This document shows, one piece after another, positions 1 to 11,250 of a stretch of DNA of 64,000 nt. A program made the position numbers and the translations under genes. Origin of the DNA: Isoetes taiwanensis (Eukaryota > Streptophyta > Lycopodiopsida > Isoetales > Isoetaceae); contig JAJEKV010000028.1 of assembly GCA_021234155.1 (NCBI GenBank), positions 1,237,199 through 1,301,198 on the forward strand. Reading direction: 5' to 3'. The first letter of the stretch is position 1. The number at the start of each line of letters is the position of its first letter. The notes beneath the pieces were generated by a model, which was given only the letters and a program-made list of their open reading frames with translations, did not search any database and was not told the DNA's origin.

Positions 1-272
1 TCAGACTTTTTTTTGTTCATGTAGAAGTTGCTATAATCCAGGCTTCAGCACAGCCAGTTTAATGGCACCTAGGCCACAATAAAAACAATTTTGTGGGGTG
101 TTCAATGTGTCGATGCATTGTAATATAAATTTAAAGAATGCGTGCATGGATGCGTTAAGCACCAATAATGTTTACATGCAGTCTGGTAATGGTAAAAACA
201 ATAAATGCAATTCAACTCGTTGAGATTTGGGGACTCTAGTTTGAACATAAATCCTCTTCTTGGCGTGTGACA
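1..272 (-). repeat. Partial 3' LTR of Ty3/gypsy element 1
   Basis: On the minus strand a purine run (273-286) is followed directly by TGTCACACGCC, beginning at 272. That is the expected polypurine tract followed by the TG start of a 3' LTR. It lies just downstream of the integrase C-terminus of the minus-strand Ty3/gypsy remnant. The LTR runs off the left edge of the window, so its length and end are unknown. The boundary is inferred from the PPT-TG signature; no second LTR copy was found to align with it. Confidence 0.5.
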
Positions 273-329
273 ACCCCTCCCAAAGAGATAAAGAGTGAAG
301 TAAGGTCTGTCCAGAGTTAAACATCATTC

Positions 330-1550
330 AATGCGTTGCTGCTAATGGGCTGAAACATGTAGCCTTGAGATAATGTGAATTACGCTCATGATACGGGACT
401 GTCGGGGATCCATTATTGTATTCGTGGCCCGTAAAGTGTCCATCCAAATCTTTCAAGCTACTTACGGGCCATTAATATTCAATGAATTCTTCAATGATAA
501 ATGGACCTAACCAAGCATTTTTAGTTTTCTAGTATATTTGAAAAACTTGGAATCATAGAGTAAGACTTTATCACCCTTTTTTGAAGTTATGGCGTAATTT
601 ATGATCAAACCAAGCTTTTTGGTGATCGTTGGCGACTTGTTACATCTTGTTGCCTAGTCTCATCCAATAGTTCTAGTTTGAGAAGCCTATGTTCTAAGGA
701 TTGTACATCCCTAATACTCTCTTTGATAGCAATACATAGACTAGGTATGACAAATCAGTGGTAAAAGCGCCTCTACACGTAAGAAGTTGAAATGGTGTTT
801 GTCAATTTTGTACACTTGAAAGTGGTGCGATATGCCTACAATATGGTGGCGGGTTTCCTTCAGTCAATCACAGATAGAATCACAAACTTTCGCATGATAT
901 TGATGAGAATTTTTATCCAGTTAGTTCTGCCTATCCAGCAGCGCAGGATAATGGAGTAGACTTCCTATGCATGATGAGAAAATTTGTTGTAAGTGACTCA
1001 GCAGTCCTCATTGGTAAGTGCACACAAAGTCTTCCTACAAGGGTTCAATTGGGCATCAAATTAGTAGTGACTTGTTGGTATAATACTTTGGCTACACTCT
1101 TAGTTATGTGCCTTTCCAAAGCCATAACTAGTCCATTTAATTATGATAATCAGTTAAAATTAATATGTATTGGGCTCTAGTATGTATATTGCGAGTGTTG
1201 TAGGAGCCCAACAAAATCCATGTTCCATTTCAGATAGTAAAAGGTAAAGTGGATCTAATGGCATGTAATTCGTGGTCGAGGGGTTCCTTATTCTTTGGCG
1301 AAATACTCATGAAGTTTTGGCCCAAGCAAAGGCATCCTTGAATAAGTGAGCCACCAAAGCTACTTTGGAAGTATATCTTCTTTTGATGTGAGGTTCAGAA
1401 AAATGCCCTCCTCCAATGCCATCATGGGCTTCTCTCAGAAGATCATTCATGGGGCAAAATACGACGTAAAACATGGTCTTTGCCTTGTCCTGAGATTAAA
1501 CAAAATGGAGCAGTTTTCTTCACAAAATCTCTCCTTTGGGAGATGTCCAT
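330..1550 (-). pseudogene. Ty3/gypsy integrase remnant
   Basis: Minus-strand translation with frame changes gives the integrase core: a WNMDFVGLLQHS start at about 1,220, an ALERHITKSVAKVLYQQVTTN stretch, a VHLPMRTAESLTTNFLIMHRKST-like segment around the second catalytic acid and glycine, then the C-terminal block LLYDSKFFKYTRKLKM at about 521-585. The C-terminal block matches YDSRFFKYPGKLKI in the plus-strand copy near 12,870, a motif common after the core in plant Ty3 integrases. Stops are frequent. Known role of the family: insertion of cDNA into host DNA; this copy is inactive as read. Confidence 0.75.
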
Positions 1551-1554
1551 TCCT

Positions 1555-2240
1555 TTAGGACAATCTCCTGTAGCCAAATATTCCACAATACCTGTATATC
1601 AAGGTGGCTGCATTTATTCTAAATAGATTAGCATCAGGAAATTTGTCATTTATACCCATTGGTGGTTCCCCATTGGGAATTTGTGATAAACGATCAGGTA
1701 CAGTGTGGGAAGTGTCTTGTTTAAGGACAACATTAAAATTATACTTCTGTAATATCAATAATAGAATAGAATAGAATAGAATAGAATAGAATAGAATAGT
1801 AATCAGCGGTATATTCGTCCAGTCACACATGGTTTATTGATTAGATATAATAACGCTTGGTGATCTACATAGAATACAAAGAAATTGCCTAGGAGATAAA
1901 CTTTTGAACCGTATATACCATGCTAAATCCCTCTCATTCTGTGGTAGAATAATTTTGTTCAGCTTTATTAAGTTGCTTGCTAGCATAATAGATTGGTTGA
2001 TCTCTGTTAATTGCAGTTTTTGAAGCATCAATATGTACATGGAATGGTTTGTCCCATTGTGGTGTGATTAGAATAAGTGCTTTTACTAATATTTCCTTTA
2101 AATTGACAAAGGAATTTTGTTATTCATCAGTCCAGATGAACTTTTTGTTGGATCTCGTTTATTCATTCAACAGGGTAGCAATCTTAGAGATTTTTTCCCA
2201 AAGCATTTGTAATAATTTACTTTTCTAGAAAACGTCGAAG
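1555..2240 (-). pseudogene. Ty3/gypsy RNase H and linker fragment, split by a microsatellite
   Basis: The frame at 1,834-2,040 gives the RNase H region around DASKTAI-NRDQPIYYASKQLNK, allowing for frame changes. The frame at 1,555-1,830 continues into a tether region reading KYNFNVVLKQ, HTVPDRLSQIPNGEPPMG and PDANLFRI. The plus-strand copy has the same segment at 11,600-11,830. Between the two parts lies an (AGAAT)n run, translated as repeated ILFYS, where Ty3 elements normally have the arginine/tryptophan-rich end of RNase H. The microsatellite therefore replaces or interrupts coding sequence. Confidence 0.7.
1758..1799 (+). repeat. (AGAAT)n pentanucleotide microsatellite
   Basis: About seven to eight copies of the five-base unit sit inside the minus-strand Ty3 RNase H remnant. 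Translated in the pol frame they give a repeated ILFYS peptide. The same unit on the opposite strand, (ATTCT)n, occurs at 38,744-38,770 inside an insertion in a copia LTR. Confidence 0.9.
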
Positions 2241-2830
2241 TTGAGTAATATCACTTGGCGGAGGCATTTCTAAAAATTAAACATGCGGTCACATGTCAGT
2301 CCCTCCTTACAAAAATTATGGCCTACTAATAAACCATGAGTTACTAAAAATGTGCACTTTTCTGCATTTAACGAAACCCCAAATTCTCGACATCTTTGAA
2401 AGCATTTTTTAAAGGCGACTGGCGTTGAGACCATTAAACTAAAAATGGTAAAGTCAACTGAGGAGGAAAATTCAATGAAATTTGCCAATGCAGCTTAACT
2501 GAACACTTAGAGGCATAATCCTTTCAGGAAATAGAGATGGGGTGTTGGAAGAGTCAAAGGTATGACCGATAAGCATAGGTTCCAAATTGGGTAATGAATG
2601 TAAATTAGTTAAGCAGTCTTCACGGCGGATCTGGATTTGATTGTATTCACTAAATCCATTCCATGAATGAGTAACATTCTGACCGGGGAACATTTTCAAA
2701 AGGAACACATTGCCAAATGGCAAAGGAAAGTGATCCTTTTAGGTCAATCCATTAGTTTCACTTCATAAAATAGAATTCCCACTTTGTATGAAACTTTGTA
2801 TTTCTATTTTAAATGACATAACCTGATTCA
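2241..2830 (-). pseudogene. Ty3/gypsy reverse transcriptase fragment
   Basis: Two overlapping minus-strand frames carry RT motifs. One (2,472-2,723) has the WNGFSEYNQIQIRREDC region, equivalent to the usual DGFSGYNQI block around RT motif A. The other (2,270-2,488) has DFTIFS followed by KCFQRCREFGVSLNAEKCTF and LVGHNFCKEGLT, the region just after the catalytic motif. The catalytic FLDDF is damaged: sequence before DFTIFS reads FSSSV instead of FLD. The sister copy at 10,973-10,987 keeps FLDDF. Confident as an RT relic; it cannot encode an active enzyme as read. Confidence 0.8.
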
Positions 2831-3093
2831 TCACGTATGCTCGGTATTGATACAGACTGCATTTTGGCATAAGGGGTATTCTCAATTTGACAAGTATCTG
2901 GATTTATGCCACGTAAATCTTGGTAGTTCCATGCAAAAATATCCCTATAATCTTCCAACAATAAAGTGGCTTCTTGTAATATTCACAGAATTGCGTAGTT
3001 TTCTTTATAGTGTGGAACATACCAATGAATACAACGGAACCCCATCGGGGGAAGATGTAGTTTGCACGGTTCATTGATGGATTTCCAACTTGT

Positions 3094-4090
3094 TTGAAAC
3101 AACAACTAGAATTAGATGCTCCAAGTACTTTAGATCTTGTAGTTAAAAGAGTTGCTGTGATTACTAATGTTTTGGCTGTTGAGATGAGCAACAAGCCTGA
3201 ACTAGAATCCATTGTGCAAAAGCAAGTTGCACATGAGATTAAAAGTACGAAAGAGATGCAATCAAAGCTACAAATGATGGAACAAAGAAACTAAGGATCA
3301 TAGGAATACAAAGGTGATTGTGTTGGAATTGCGGGGGCAAGGGACATTACTCCCGTGAATTTAGGAAGCCAAAGAAAGAGAAATCTACAAACTCTAAGGA
3401 GGAAGTAGATGTTAAAGCAAAAGAAGCAAGAATATTTAGCCTTGAGTATGGGTTGATGTGAATGCTACCTTTGCGTGCAAGGCTAGAAGATGCCATTGAG
3501 GACAGATTTTTGAAGGGAGTTCAAAGGAAACAAAATAGAAGTATCCACGATGTGGACAAGAGAAAGAAGTATTTCATTTTGTCAAAAATCAAATGAATGG
3601 CGTTTGACATGAAAATCTCTTTGAAAAGCAATGAACATAGTAAGTCCATGATTGATCCACAATGCTGAGTAAGGTTAACAACATTGAAAGCTCCGAGGGG
3701 AGTGCGAAGCGCTTATCCAACACCACTTAAAGTGGTTGCTAAATTTTTACCAGGTTTCAAAGAATTGCAGTGGTAAATGACAATCAAAGTGTTGAAATCC
3801 AAAACTTAAGTTAGGTGGTGCAAGAAACTTTAATTGAGGGTACCTCGGACTCTTATGAGTATGTGCACGAGCTGGGCATACCAATGGAACATATCAAATC
3901 CATTGATATAGTACTGGCTTCATAAATCTGACCCATGGATAAGAACAATCCAATGGTAAAAGTAGAAATAAATGGTCTCATAATACCCAATGTACCCATT
4001 GATGGTGGGGCTAGGGTGAATATCATGACCAACACATTGAGGAAAAGACTTAGATTTAAAGACTTACAAAAAGCCCCCTTTAACGTAAAA
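3094..4090 (+). pseudogene. Ty3/gypsy gag/protease module A
   Basis: Starts with an open stretch at 3,094-3,294 resembling gag, then a zinc-knuckle region at about 3,324 (CGGKGHYSREF, last Cys changed) and a lysine-rich KPKKEKSTNSKE linker. A segment PTPLKVVAKFLPGFKE follows, and at 3,935-4,060 the retroviral-type aspartic protease start NGLIIPNVPIDGGARVNIM. DGGA stands where DTGA/DSGA is usual. The protease frame runs straight into module B. Module A repeats the order of module B and of the region at 9,055-9,825. Many frame breaks between 3,300 and 3,930. Confidence 0.7.
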
Positions 4091-4850
4091 ATGGCAGACG
4101 ACCACAATACTAAGGATTGTTATTTTAATAAAAAGAAAGAAAAAAATACTGCTCAAACTTTTGCTGTAATTCCAGAAACTAAGGATCATGGAAATACAAA
4201 TGTGATTGAGTGTTGGAATAGCGGGGGGAAGGGACATTACTCCCGTGAATGCAGAAAACCAAAGAAAGAGAAATCTACAAACTCTAAGGAGCAAGTAGAT
4301 GTTAAAGTAGAAGAAGGAAGAATGATTAGCCTTGAGTATGCAGTTGATGTGAATGCTATAACCCGTGCTAAGGCTAGGAAAGATGCCATCGAAGTTTCAG
4401 TTTTTCCGAAAGGGAGTTCAACTGGGGAAACAAAATAACCATCCCGTTTGATTTTGTCAAAAATCAAATAGATAGTTTATAGCATGAAAACGCTGAAAAC
4501 GGTGATCATAGTAAGCCTACGATTGATCACAATGTTGATGAGTTAACAATATTGAAACCTCAAGTGCAAGAGCCGGTTATCCCAACACCACTTAAAGTGG
4601 TTGCTAAAATTTTACCAGGTTTCAAAATTTTATTGGTAAGCGACCATCCACGGTGAAATCAAAGCTTGAGTGGTGAGTGGAAACTTTTAATTGATTTTGT
4701 CCAGGACTCTTAGGAGCGTATGTCACGACCTAGGCATACACGGTGAGTTATATCAAACCCAGGTGATATAATTGCAACCTATATAAATCGAGCCCGATGG
4801 ATAGGAACAAACCAATGGTAAGGTAGAAATACATTAGAGGTGGTTGGGAG
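4090..4850 (+). pseudogene. Ty3/gypsy gag/protease module B (tandem copy)
   Basis: Begins MADDHNTKDCYFNKKKEK in the same open frame as the preceding protease piece (3,935-4,438, 167 codons), then gives a zinc knuckle at about 4,211 (CWNSGGKGHYSREC, second Cys replaced by Ser) and the KPKKEKSTNSKEQVDVK linker. After about 4,440 the frame breaks, but HENAENGDHSKP, TPLKVVAKILPGFK and the lead-in to a second protease can be followed to about 4,830. The copy then stops against unrelated sequence. Spacing between the module A and B knuckles is about 885 bp, so this is a true tandem duplication. Confidence 0.7.
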
Positions 4851-6340
4851 TGCGAAAATGGCCTCCCTATAAGCTGATTTCCGATCATATTTCAGCTCCT
4901 TTTTTCCCATACCACCTAGGAATTGAAAATCTCATCATTCTGATTTACTTGGAGATATTCTCGAGATAAGTGGCATTGCGCATTCATGAAGCGCCATATG
5001 TATTTAATTGTTGGTTGTGAACCCGGTGATGCAACATGTAAATCTAAAAAGCCACTTGCATTATAGCATACACGCAACTCATAAGTGCCTCTTGGTTTGT
5101 CAGTTACCAAAGCGTGCATTGTCTTCAATTCTTGCGCTATTTTCATTTTAGAGGCCATGGCCATACAAGCTTCCGCCTTCCATTTCAAAATTTGAATGTG
5201 TAGGTTTGGCTATAGAACTTTCATTTAGTAGCTACTTGAGAGCTGCATATGGGTGGTTTACATGGAGAAGTTTAGACCCCTCCGGCTGAGTTAAAGCGGG
5301 AGTTAGCGGAATTAAAAAATTCAAAGTATTTGCATATTTCATAAAGTTGGATCTTACAAGGGCTGATTTTTTTCAAAGCGAGGGCTGAATTTTTTGCCTA
5401 CGACAAGTTAATGAGTTTTAAGCGGTAACCCGCGGTCGATCCATGGCCGTGCTTTAGGGATCTTTACTTCATCCCATCTGAGACTTCCCGCCCCTACAAT
5501 TCCCGAAATTTGTTTGCTTAATGTATAAAAGCATGGATTGTAGGAGAGAATGGACTTTTCGTTTCCATATACGTTGCAAATTTCAAAATTGGAGGTTAAA
5601 ATGCAATTCGGCTCACCACCGAGCCCAATTGTCTTTGGGGCATCTGAAATTGTACACCTTCATTTTGGCGCGTCGCGATCACATGATATGGAAGCTCAAA
5701 TGATGTACCGGATAAGGATCCAAAGCCCGACTCCGGTGCTCTCGATCTTCAATGGCAAAAAATTCAAAAGCCAGAACTGAATTGTCGGCGTGTTGTAATC
5801 TTCGCGAGGCTCAAAAAGTGTTGACATGGATGGCGGTTTACCCATATCCAATGGATCCGTTAGTGGCAAAGCGATCATTTGAGGACGTTTCAAAGTTTAG
5901 TCGATTTTGTGAAATTGTGGTAACTCGGCCTCCTAGAGGATGTGTGAGAGATTGAAAGAGAGGATGAAGGCATTGAATCGAATACAGTTCCTTGAGATGA
6001 GAAATTTTGCCAGATAAGGAAGGGAAATGTCGTGAAGATGCTAATAAATAGCGGTATAGTTTTATACATTCTTGGAAGTACAGGTTATGAATTGTTTGTG
6101 TTTAGATACGCTAATACAAGAGAAGGCTGACTACCTTTTAACAATAGATTCCTTTAAAACTCTATTGCTATTTAAATTATAGTAAAATGAGTCTTGAAAC
6201 TCTTTAAGAGTAGTAGAAGAACTCTTTGACTGGTTATCATTTTGATGACCATTTTGAAAGAATACGATGCATCTTAAGCCTTTCCTTATATGCAAACATT
6301 CATAAAATTTTATGAACATTGAGTCAAAGCCACCATCGCC
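4851..6340. other. Stretch with no recognised gene
   Basis: Two open stretches stand out but I recognise neither. A minus-strand one (4,916-5,188, 90 codons) contains KYIWRFMNAQCHLSREYLQVNQ. A plus-strand region (5,521-5,955) has overlapping frames, one ending SFEDVSKFSRFCEIVVTRP. GC content is locally higher than the neighbours around 5,380-5,960. They could be transposon gag/leader sequence or fragments of a host gene. No function is assigned. Confidence 0.3.
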
Positions 6341-8010
6341 TTGTTTAAAGAGGATCATATGATCACGAAATCTTCATCTTGCTTGAAGTAATTGCATATA
6401 AGAAATTTGCACAGTGTGATCCTTGCGTAAAAGTAAATAGAAACACAAATATTCAACTTACAACTTTAAGCGTGAAGCAAATAGTATTTTAATAAACCAA
6501 CACTTTATAATACTAACACTTTAAATAAGATATTTCTTTCTTTCCTTTTACTTAGAAGCTATTTTTTTTCAAGATGGATCCTGGCGAATAATACATATGC
6601 AAAAAAGGGACACACTAAATTAGCATGGTGTGATCCACTTTCTTATTTGTTGTCAATTAAACACAAGAATTACTCATTCCTATTTGTATCTAAAATGCTT
6701 TACCACTCTTAAAGTACATAGAAGTCATTATCCCTTTTCAAAGGCAATATTATTTTTCAGAGGATCATGGCCGAATAGTACATATGCAACAAAATGGAAC
6801 ACTACTAAATTCGCGTCGTGTGATCCACTTTCTTATTTGTTGTCAAATTAAAATTAAACACAGAAATTACCCCTTCTCATTTAATGCTACCACCCCAAAA
6901 GTGCATAAAGTTTATTAGTCCTTTTCAAGAGCATATCTTTTTTTTTAGAAGGATCACATCAAGCATCCTATTTGCATCAAAATGCTACCAACTCTAAAGT
7001 TATTGGCCCTTTTCAAAGAAGCAAACGCACATCAATAAAATTAGACGCGTCACATATCCACCTTAACTTTAAAATAAGACACATATATATTTCTTTTTAT
7101 TAAAGATAATCAAGTAATTTTACTATAGGAGTCATGTTTTTTCCAAAAAGATCACACCAAGCAGATTTTGTATAAGCTAAAAGGTTGGAATATGCTAAAT
7201 TAGCATGGTGTGATCCACTGCTGTTTGTTGTCAATGAATGTATACCAAGTCCCTCATCAATAGTCTCCCGTTTGCATATAAAATATGTATCATTCCAAGT
7301 TATATTATGTTTTATAGACTAAACTTTTCAAAAGAAGGTCCCAAAGCAAAATACAAACACATAATCAATAAATAACACTTTACACACCAACAACCAAAAG
7401 CTTTATTAAATAAGATTTTTTATGTTATTTTATCAAACCTAACAATGTTTCCATATATGTGACACTTTAGGAGTTAAATGATCAAAGGCTCATGAAAGCT
7501 GACATTTTATGATATGTCTTTGGAGCTTTTATTATCGTGGCGATGAAATAAACACCTCTAATGGAGCAAATATTTTGTAACTCATTTTTCAACAACCACG
7601 GATGCGTTTTATCAAACATTTCTTCATTTACAAAGGACACCATTCTCATAAGGCTTGCACAATTAAACTAAAAAGCGGTCATGGAATGACTTTCGAAGCT
7701 TTCGGCTCCACACAATTTTTACAACGTAAAACTAGATGCCATTGCCTTTTGAATGTATATCTTGGAAAGCATGTCTCTTATGTCCATATGTTGAACTAAC
7801 TGCTTGATGCAGTAATGCTTTTCCCTAGTCCCAAATCCCAGACATTTTGATAAATATAGCCCAAAGAAAAATATTTGATTAGGTGAGTGAATTATAAATC
7901 AAAGAAGAGGGAAAGAAAAAGCAAGGATCACATGGCCCGAAATCTCACTACACATTTACAAAGTGCATATGCATTTTAAGCATGGTGTGATCCATGTATT
8001 ATTGAGGGTG
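6340..8010 (+). repeat. Degenerate tandem array, unit about 195 bp
   Basis: The motif GTGTGATCC recurs at 6,414, 6,628, 6,818, 7,208 and 7,985. Spacings are 214, 190, 390 and 777 bp, close to 1, 1, 2 and 4 times 195. Units share further parts: an opening GGATCAT/C, a CATATGCA block, CTAAATTAGCATG before GTGTGATCC, then ACTTTCTTATTTGTTGTCAA and a run ending CCCTTTTCAA. The opening GGATCA and closing TGTGATCC are inverted relative to each other, so each unit has short hairpin-like ends. No coding potential seen. Confidence 0.65.
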
Positions 8011-8870
8011 CAAATTTGCAAATATCTACTCTTCAAACCCTTCCCCCCTCCCTTCCCTTTTTCCACAATATACTATCCATAGCATTTATTTTGAACCCTA
8101 TAGTTCTACCTATTCATTGCATTATGAATGTAAATCGTGATTAACAACTCCATAGTCATCCTTACGTTAAGGATAGCATTCTCACCCACAAGCCTATGGA
8201 TGAATGTATTTGCAAGTCATGCCTTTATTGTTTATGAGAAGTGATGAGCTAGGAAGCAATGTAGAATTACTAGGAGCAATGATGGATGCAATTAGAGATC
8301 TGGTCGATTAGTTGAATTGTAAGAATGAATGGCAGGGCTTAATCTGATGAATGGGAAGAGCTGAAAGTGGGAAAACTTAGGAATGAAAATTTGGGTAGTA
8401 AAAACATGGCATGCTTGTCACACGTTTGCTTGTGTATCGTCTGTAGTTGTTGCTTAACTCTATGCTAAGCCCATAAAAAACTAGGACACTATTTGGGGCT
8501 TGGATTCCAAATGAAGGCTGAGGAGAGGATGCATGTAGCTAGCTAATGTGAACAATAAAATCTTGGTGCCAAAATTTAGAAAAGGTGATTAGGGCATGTG
8601 GGCATGTGCGATGAAGTGAAAGTAGCCGATATTTTGGTCCCGTTTGATCACGATTTTGAAAAATCACGGGCCATTAATGTGAGATTTGCAATGAATGCAC
8701 AAACATGTCCTATGAAATTTTGCCGTAATGGATACCAAGTAAAGCCTGCTCCTCTTTCTACTTACTAACTAATCTTGACTTTGGAAAAAATGTAAACATC
8801 ATTGTCGCGAGAAACATGATGGAGGTCATCCAAGATAGAGGCCATTTGAGACCCCAAATCCGCTAATAGA
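8011..8870. other. Stretch with no recognised gene
   Basis: AT-rich sequence between the 195-bp array and the plus-strand Ty3 element. No domain, RNA gene or clear repeat was recognised. Its right end may include the unrecognised gag N-terminus or leader of the Ty3 element. Confidence 0.3.
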
Positions 8871-9054
8871 TAGTCTCATAATACCCAATGTACCCATTGT
8901 TGGTGGGGCTGGGAATTGAATATCATGACCAACACATTGAGACTTCATTTGAATTACAAAATTTGCTTGGCATTAAAATGGCAGACCACCATAATACTAA
9001 GGATTGTTATTTTAACAAAAAGAAAGAAAAAAAGATATTGTTCAAACTTTTGTT

Positions 9055-9825
9055 GTGATTCCAGAAACTAAGGATCATAGGAATACAAAGGTGATTGTGT
9101 TAGAATTGTGGGGGCAAGGGACATTACTTCCATCTACAAACTCTAAGGAGCAAGTAGATGTTAAAGCAGAAGAAGCAAGAATGATTAGCCTTGAGCATGC
9201 AGTTGATGTGAATGCTATAACCCGTGTTAAGGCTAGAAAAGATGCCATTGAAGTTTCAGATTTTTCGAAAGGGAGTTCAAGGGGGAAACGAAATAAATAT
9301 TCCGATATTGAAAAAGAGAAAGAAGTATTTGATTTTGTCAAAAATCAAATAGATAGTTTACAGCATGAAAATGCTGGAAACGACGAACATAATAAGCATA
9401 TGGTTGATCACAATGTTGATGAGTTAACAACATTGAAAGCTCAAGTGCAAGAGCCGCTTATCCCAACATCACTTAAAGTGGTTGCTAAATTTTTACCAAG
9501 TTTCAAAGAATTTGCAATGGTAAATGACAATCATAGTGTTGAAATCCAAAGCTTGAGTCAGGTGGTGCAAGAAACTTTAATTCAGGTACCTCTCAGACTC
9601 TTAGGAACGTATGTGCCTGAACTGGGCATACCTGTTGAGTTATATCAAACCCGTGATATAATTGCAACCTATAAATCTGAGCCGATCGATAAGAACAATC
9701 CAATGGTAAAAGTAGACATAAATGGTCTCATAATGCCTAATGTATCCATTGATGGTGAGGCTGGGGTGAATATCGTGACCAACACATTGAGGAAAGACTT
9801 AGATCTAAAGACTTACAAAAGCTGA
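9055..9825 (+). pseudogene. Ty3/gypsy gag C-terminus and aspartic protease, 256-codon open frame
   Basis: Residues about 1-30 are where the zinc knuckle should be, but most of it is deleted: the sequence goes from LWGQGTLLPS to TNSKEQVDVK. Then follow ISLEHAVDVNAITRVKARKD, an acidic/basic linker (FVKNQIDSLQHENAGN), TSLKVVAKFLPSFKEF, a conserved VQETLIQVPLRLLGTYVPEL block, and at the end the protease start NGLIMPNVSIDGEAGVNIV. The active-site triplet reads DGE rather than DTG/DSG. The frame stops at KTYKS, early in the protease. It is the best-preserved of three copies of this module, but it lacks a functional knuckle and a full protease. Confidence 0.7.
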
Positions 9826-10559
9826 CAAATAAATGCATGGAGACCAATAAAAGTGCAACCTCTTGGTGCTTGAAATCATTACTCTTTATGATTGGGGATT
9901 TAGGGGATTACGAGGATTTGCCGTCCTAGACACCCAAGTTAATGTGATGGATTCTCGGCTTCTATTGGGTAGACCATGGTTAAGACAATCCTAGAGCTTT
10001 ACATGATTGAACATTACATAAGCAGCCAAGGATGGAAAATGACTTAAAATCAATCTACCCAACGCCATTACCACCACTGGCTGAGGGATAATGTAAGTTC
10101 TGTCGATAGTGATGATGAAGAGTGTTTATGAAGATTTTGAAGAGGAAAGAAACTTTATAATGTAAATCTTTATTCCAGTATGAACTTGAAAAGAAACATG
10201 TTCATGTCTCATGGTAGAAATTTGTCCAGAATATCCAGGAGCATTTCACTCAAGAGTGAAGTGAGGGAAAAGCAAAGTATCCACGTAAACTATACGTGGT
10301 TTAGAAGGGACAACTTACACCTTATCTTGGAGCACTAAATTACAAAGAAATAAATCTTGGCACTGCTGAGAATAGAAAAAATAATAAAATAGGTGCTCAC
10401 TTACCACGAGGGAATATTACAAGAAACCACTTTATTGTTTGGAAGACTATAAGCGATTCACGTGGCATAAATCCAGTCTGTCAATCGAGAGTACCCCTTA
10501 TGCCAAATGCAAAACTCGTGTATCAATGAGGCATATAGGATGAATCTAGTTATGCTCAA

Positions 10560-11250
10560 GGCCAGCAATGCAAAGTTTGCTACAAGTAGGGGATTTATTT
10601 ATGAGAAGTGGAAACTAGTGATTAGGTATCATCTGTGATCATTGTGAAGAAAAAGAATGGAAAATTAAGAGTATGCATTGATTATTGCAAGTTGAATGAA
10701 GTCACGAAAAGGATCCACTTTCCTTTCCTTTGCTATTTACAGGACTAAAAATGTTCTTGGCCGCTGAATGCTACTCATTCGGATGGATTCTGGATACAAT
10801 CAAATCCGTATCACCGTCGAAGATCGAGGAGATGGCATTCATTACCCAATTTTGAACCTATGCTTATAGGTGTCATGCCTTTTGGACTTTTTCCAATGTC
10901 CCATCTCTTTGTTTTTAAAGGATTATCTTAAGAGTATTCAAAGGGATATATTGGCACCTTCATACGGAGATTTTCCTCGATGACTTTACCATTTTTAGCG
11001 AATGGTCTCAACGTTTGCTGCCTTAAAAAATGCTTTCAAAGATGTCGAGAATTTGGAGTCTTAAATCAAAAAGTGCACATTTTTGGTAATTCATGTTTAT
11101 TATTAGGCCATACTCTCTCAATTTGTAGGGAAGAATTTGGATTCTGATTTGAACAGAGTCAAAGTAATCTTAGAAATGCCTCCACCAAATTGATATTACT
11201 CAACCCGGCGTTTTCGGAAGAAGTAAGCCATTACAAAATGCTGCAGGAAA
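10560..11250 (+). pseudogene. Ty3/gypsy reverse transcriptase, element 2
   Basis: With frame changes the plus strand reads GFIYE..., VIIVKKKNGKLRVCIDYCKL (motif 1 region), KRIHFPFP, a DGFSGYNQI-like block as SGYNQIRITVED at about 10,790-10,825, AFITQF.TYAYRCHAF, then the catalytic FLDDFTIFS at 10,973-10,999 with both aspartates present. KCFQRCREFG follows at about 11,035 and EMPPP at about 11,175. The catalytic core residues survive here but are lost in element 1. Single-base shifts prevent a continuous frame. Confidence 0.8.

Larger units (their letters stand above)
273..3060 (-). mobile_element. Ty3/gypsy element 1, decayed pol remnant
   Basis: Reading the minus strand from 3,060 down, conserved Ty3/gypsy pol parts appear in the normal order: a segment before RT also present at 10,440-10,560, then RT, RNase H, integrase core, integrase C-terminal domain, PPT and LTR start. 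Each part is broken by stops and frame changes. The order RT-RNaseH-IN separates it from copia, and no chromodomain was seen after the integrase. The other Ty3 copy in the window (plus strand, 8.9-13.1 kb) matches it throughout pol, so both belong to one family. At about 3,060-3,090 the minus-strand element stops abruptly and plus-strand gag sequence begins. Confidence 0.8.
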
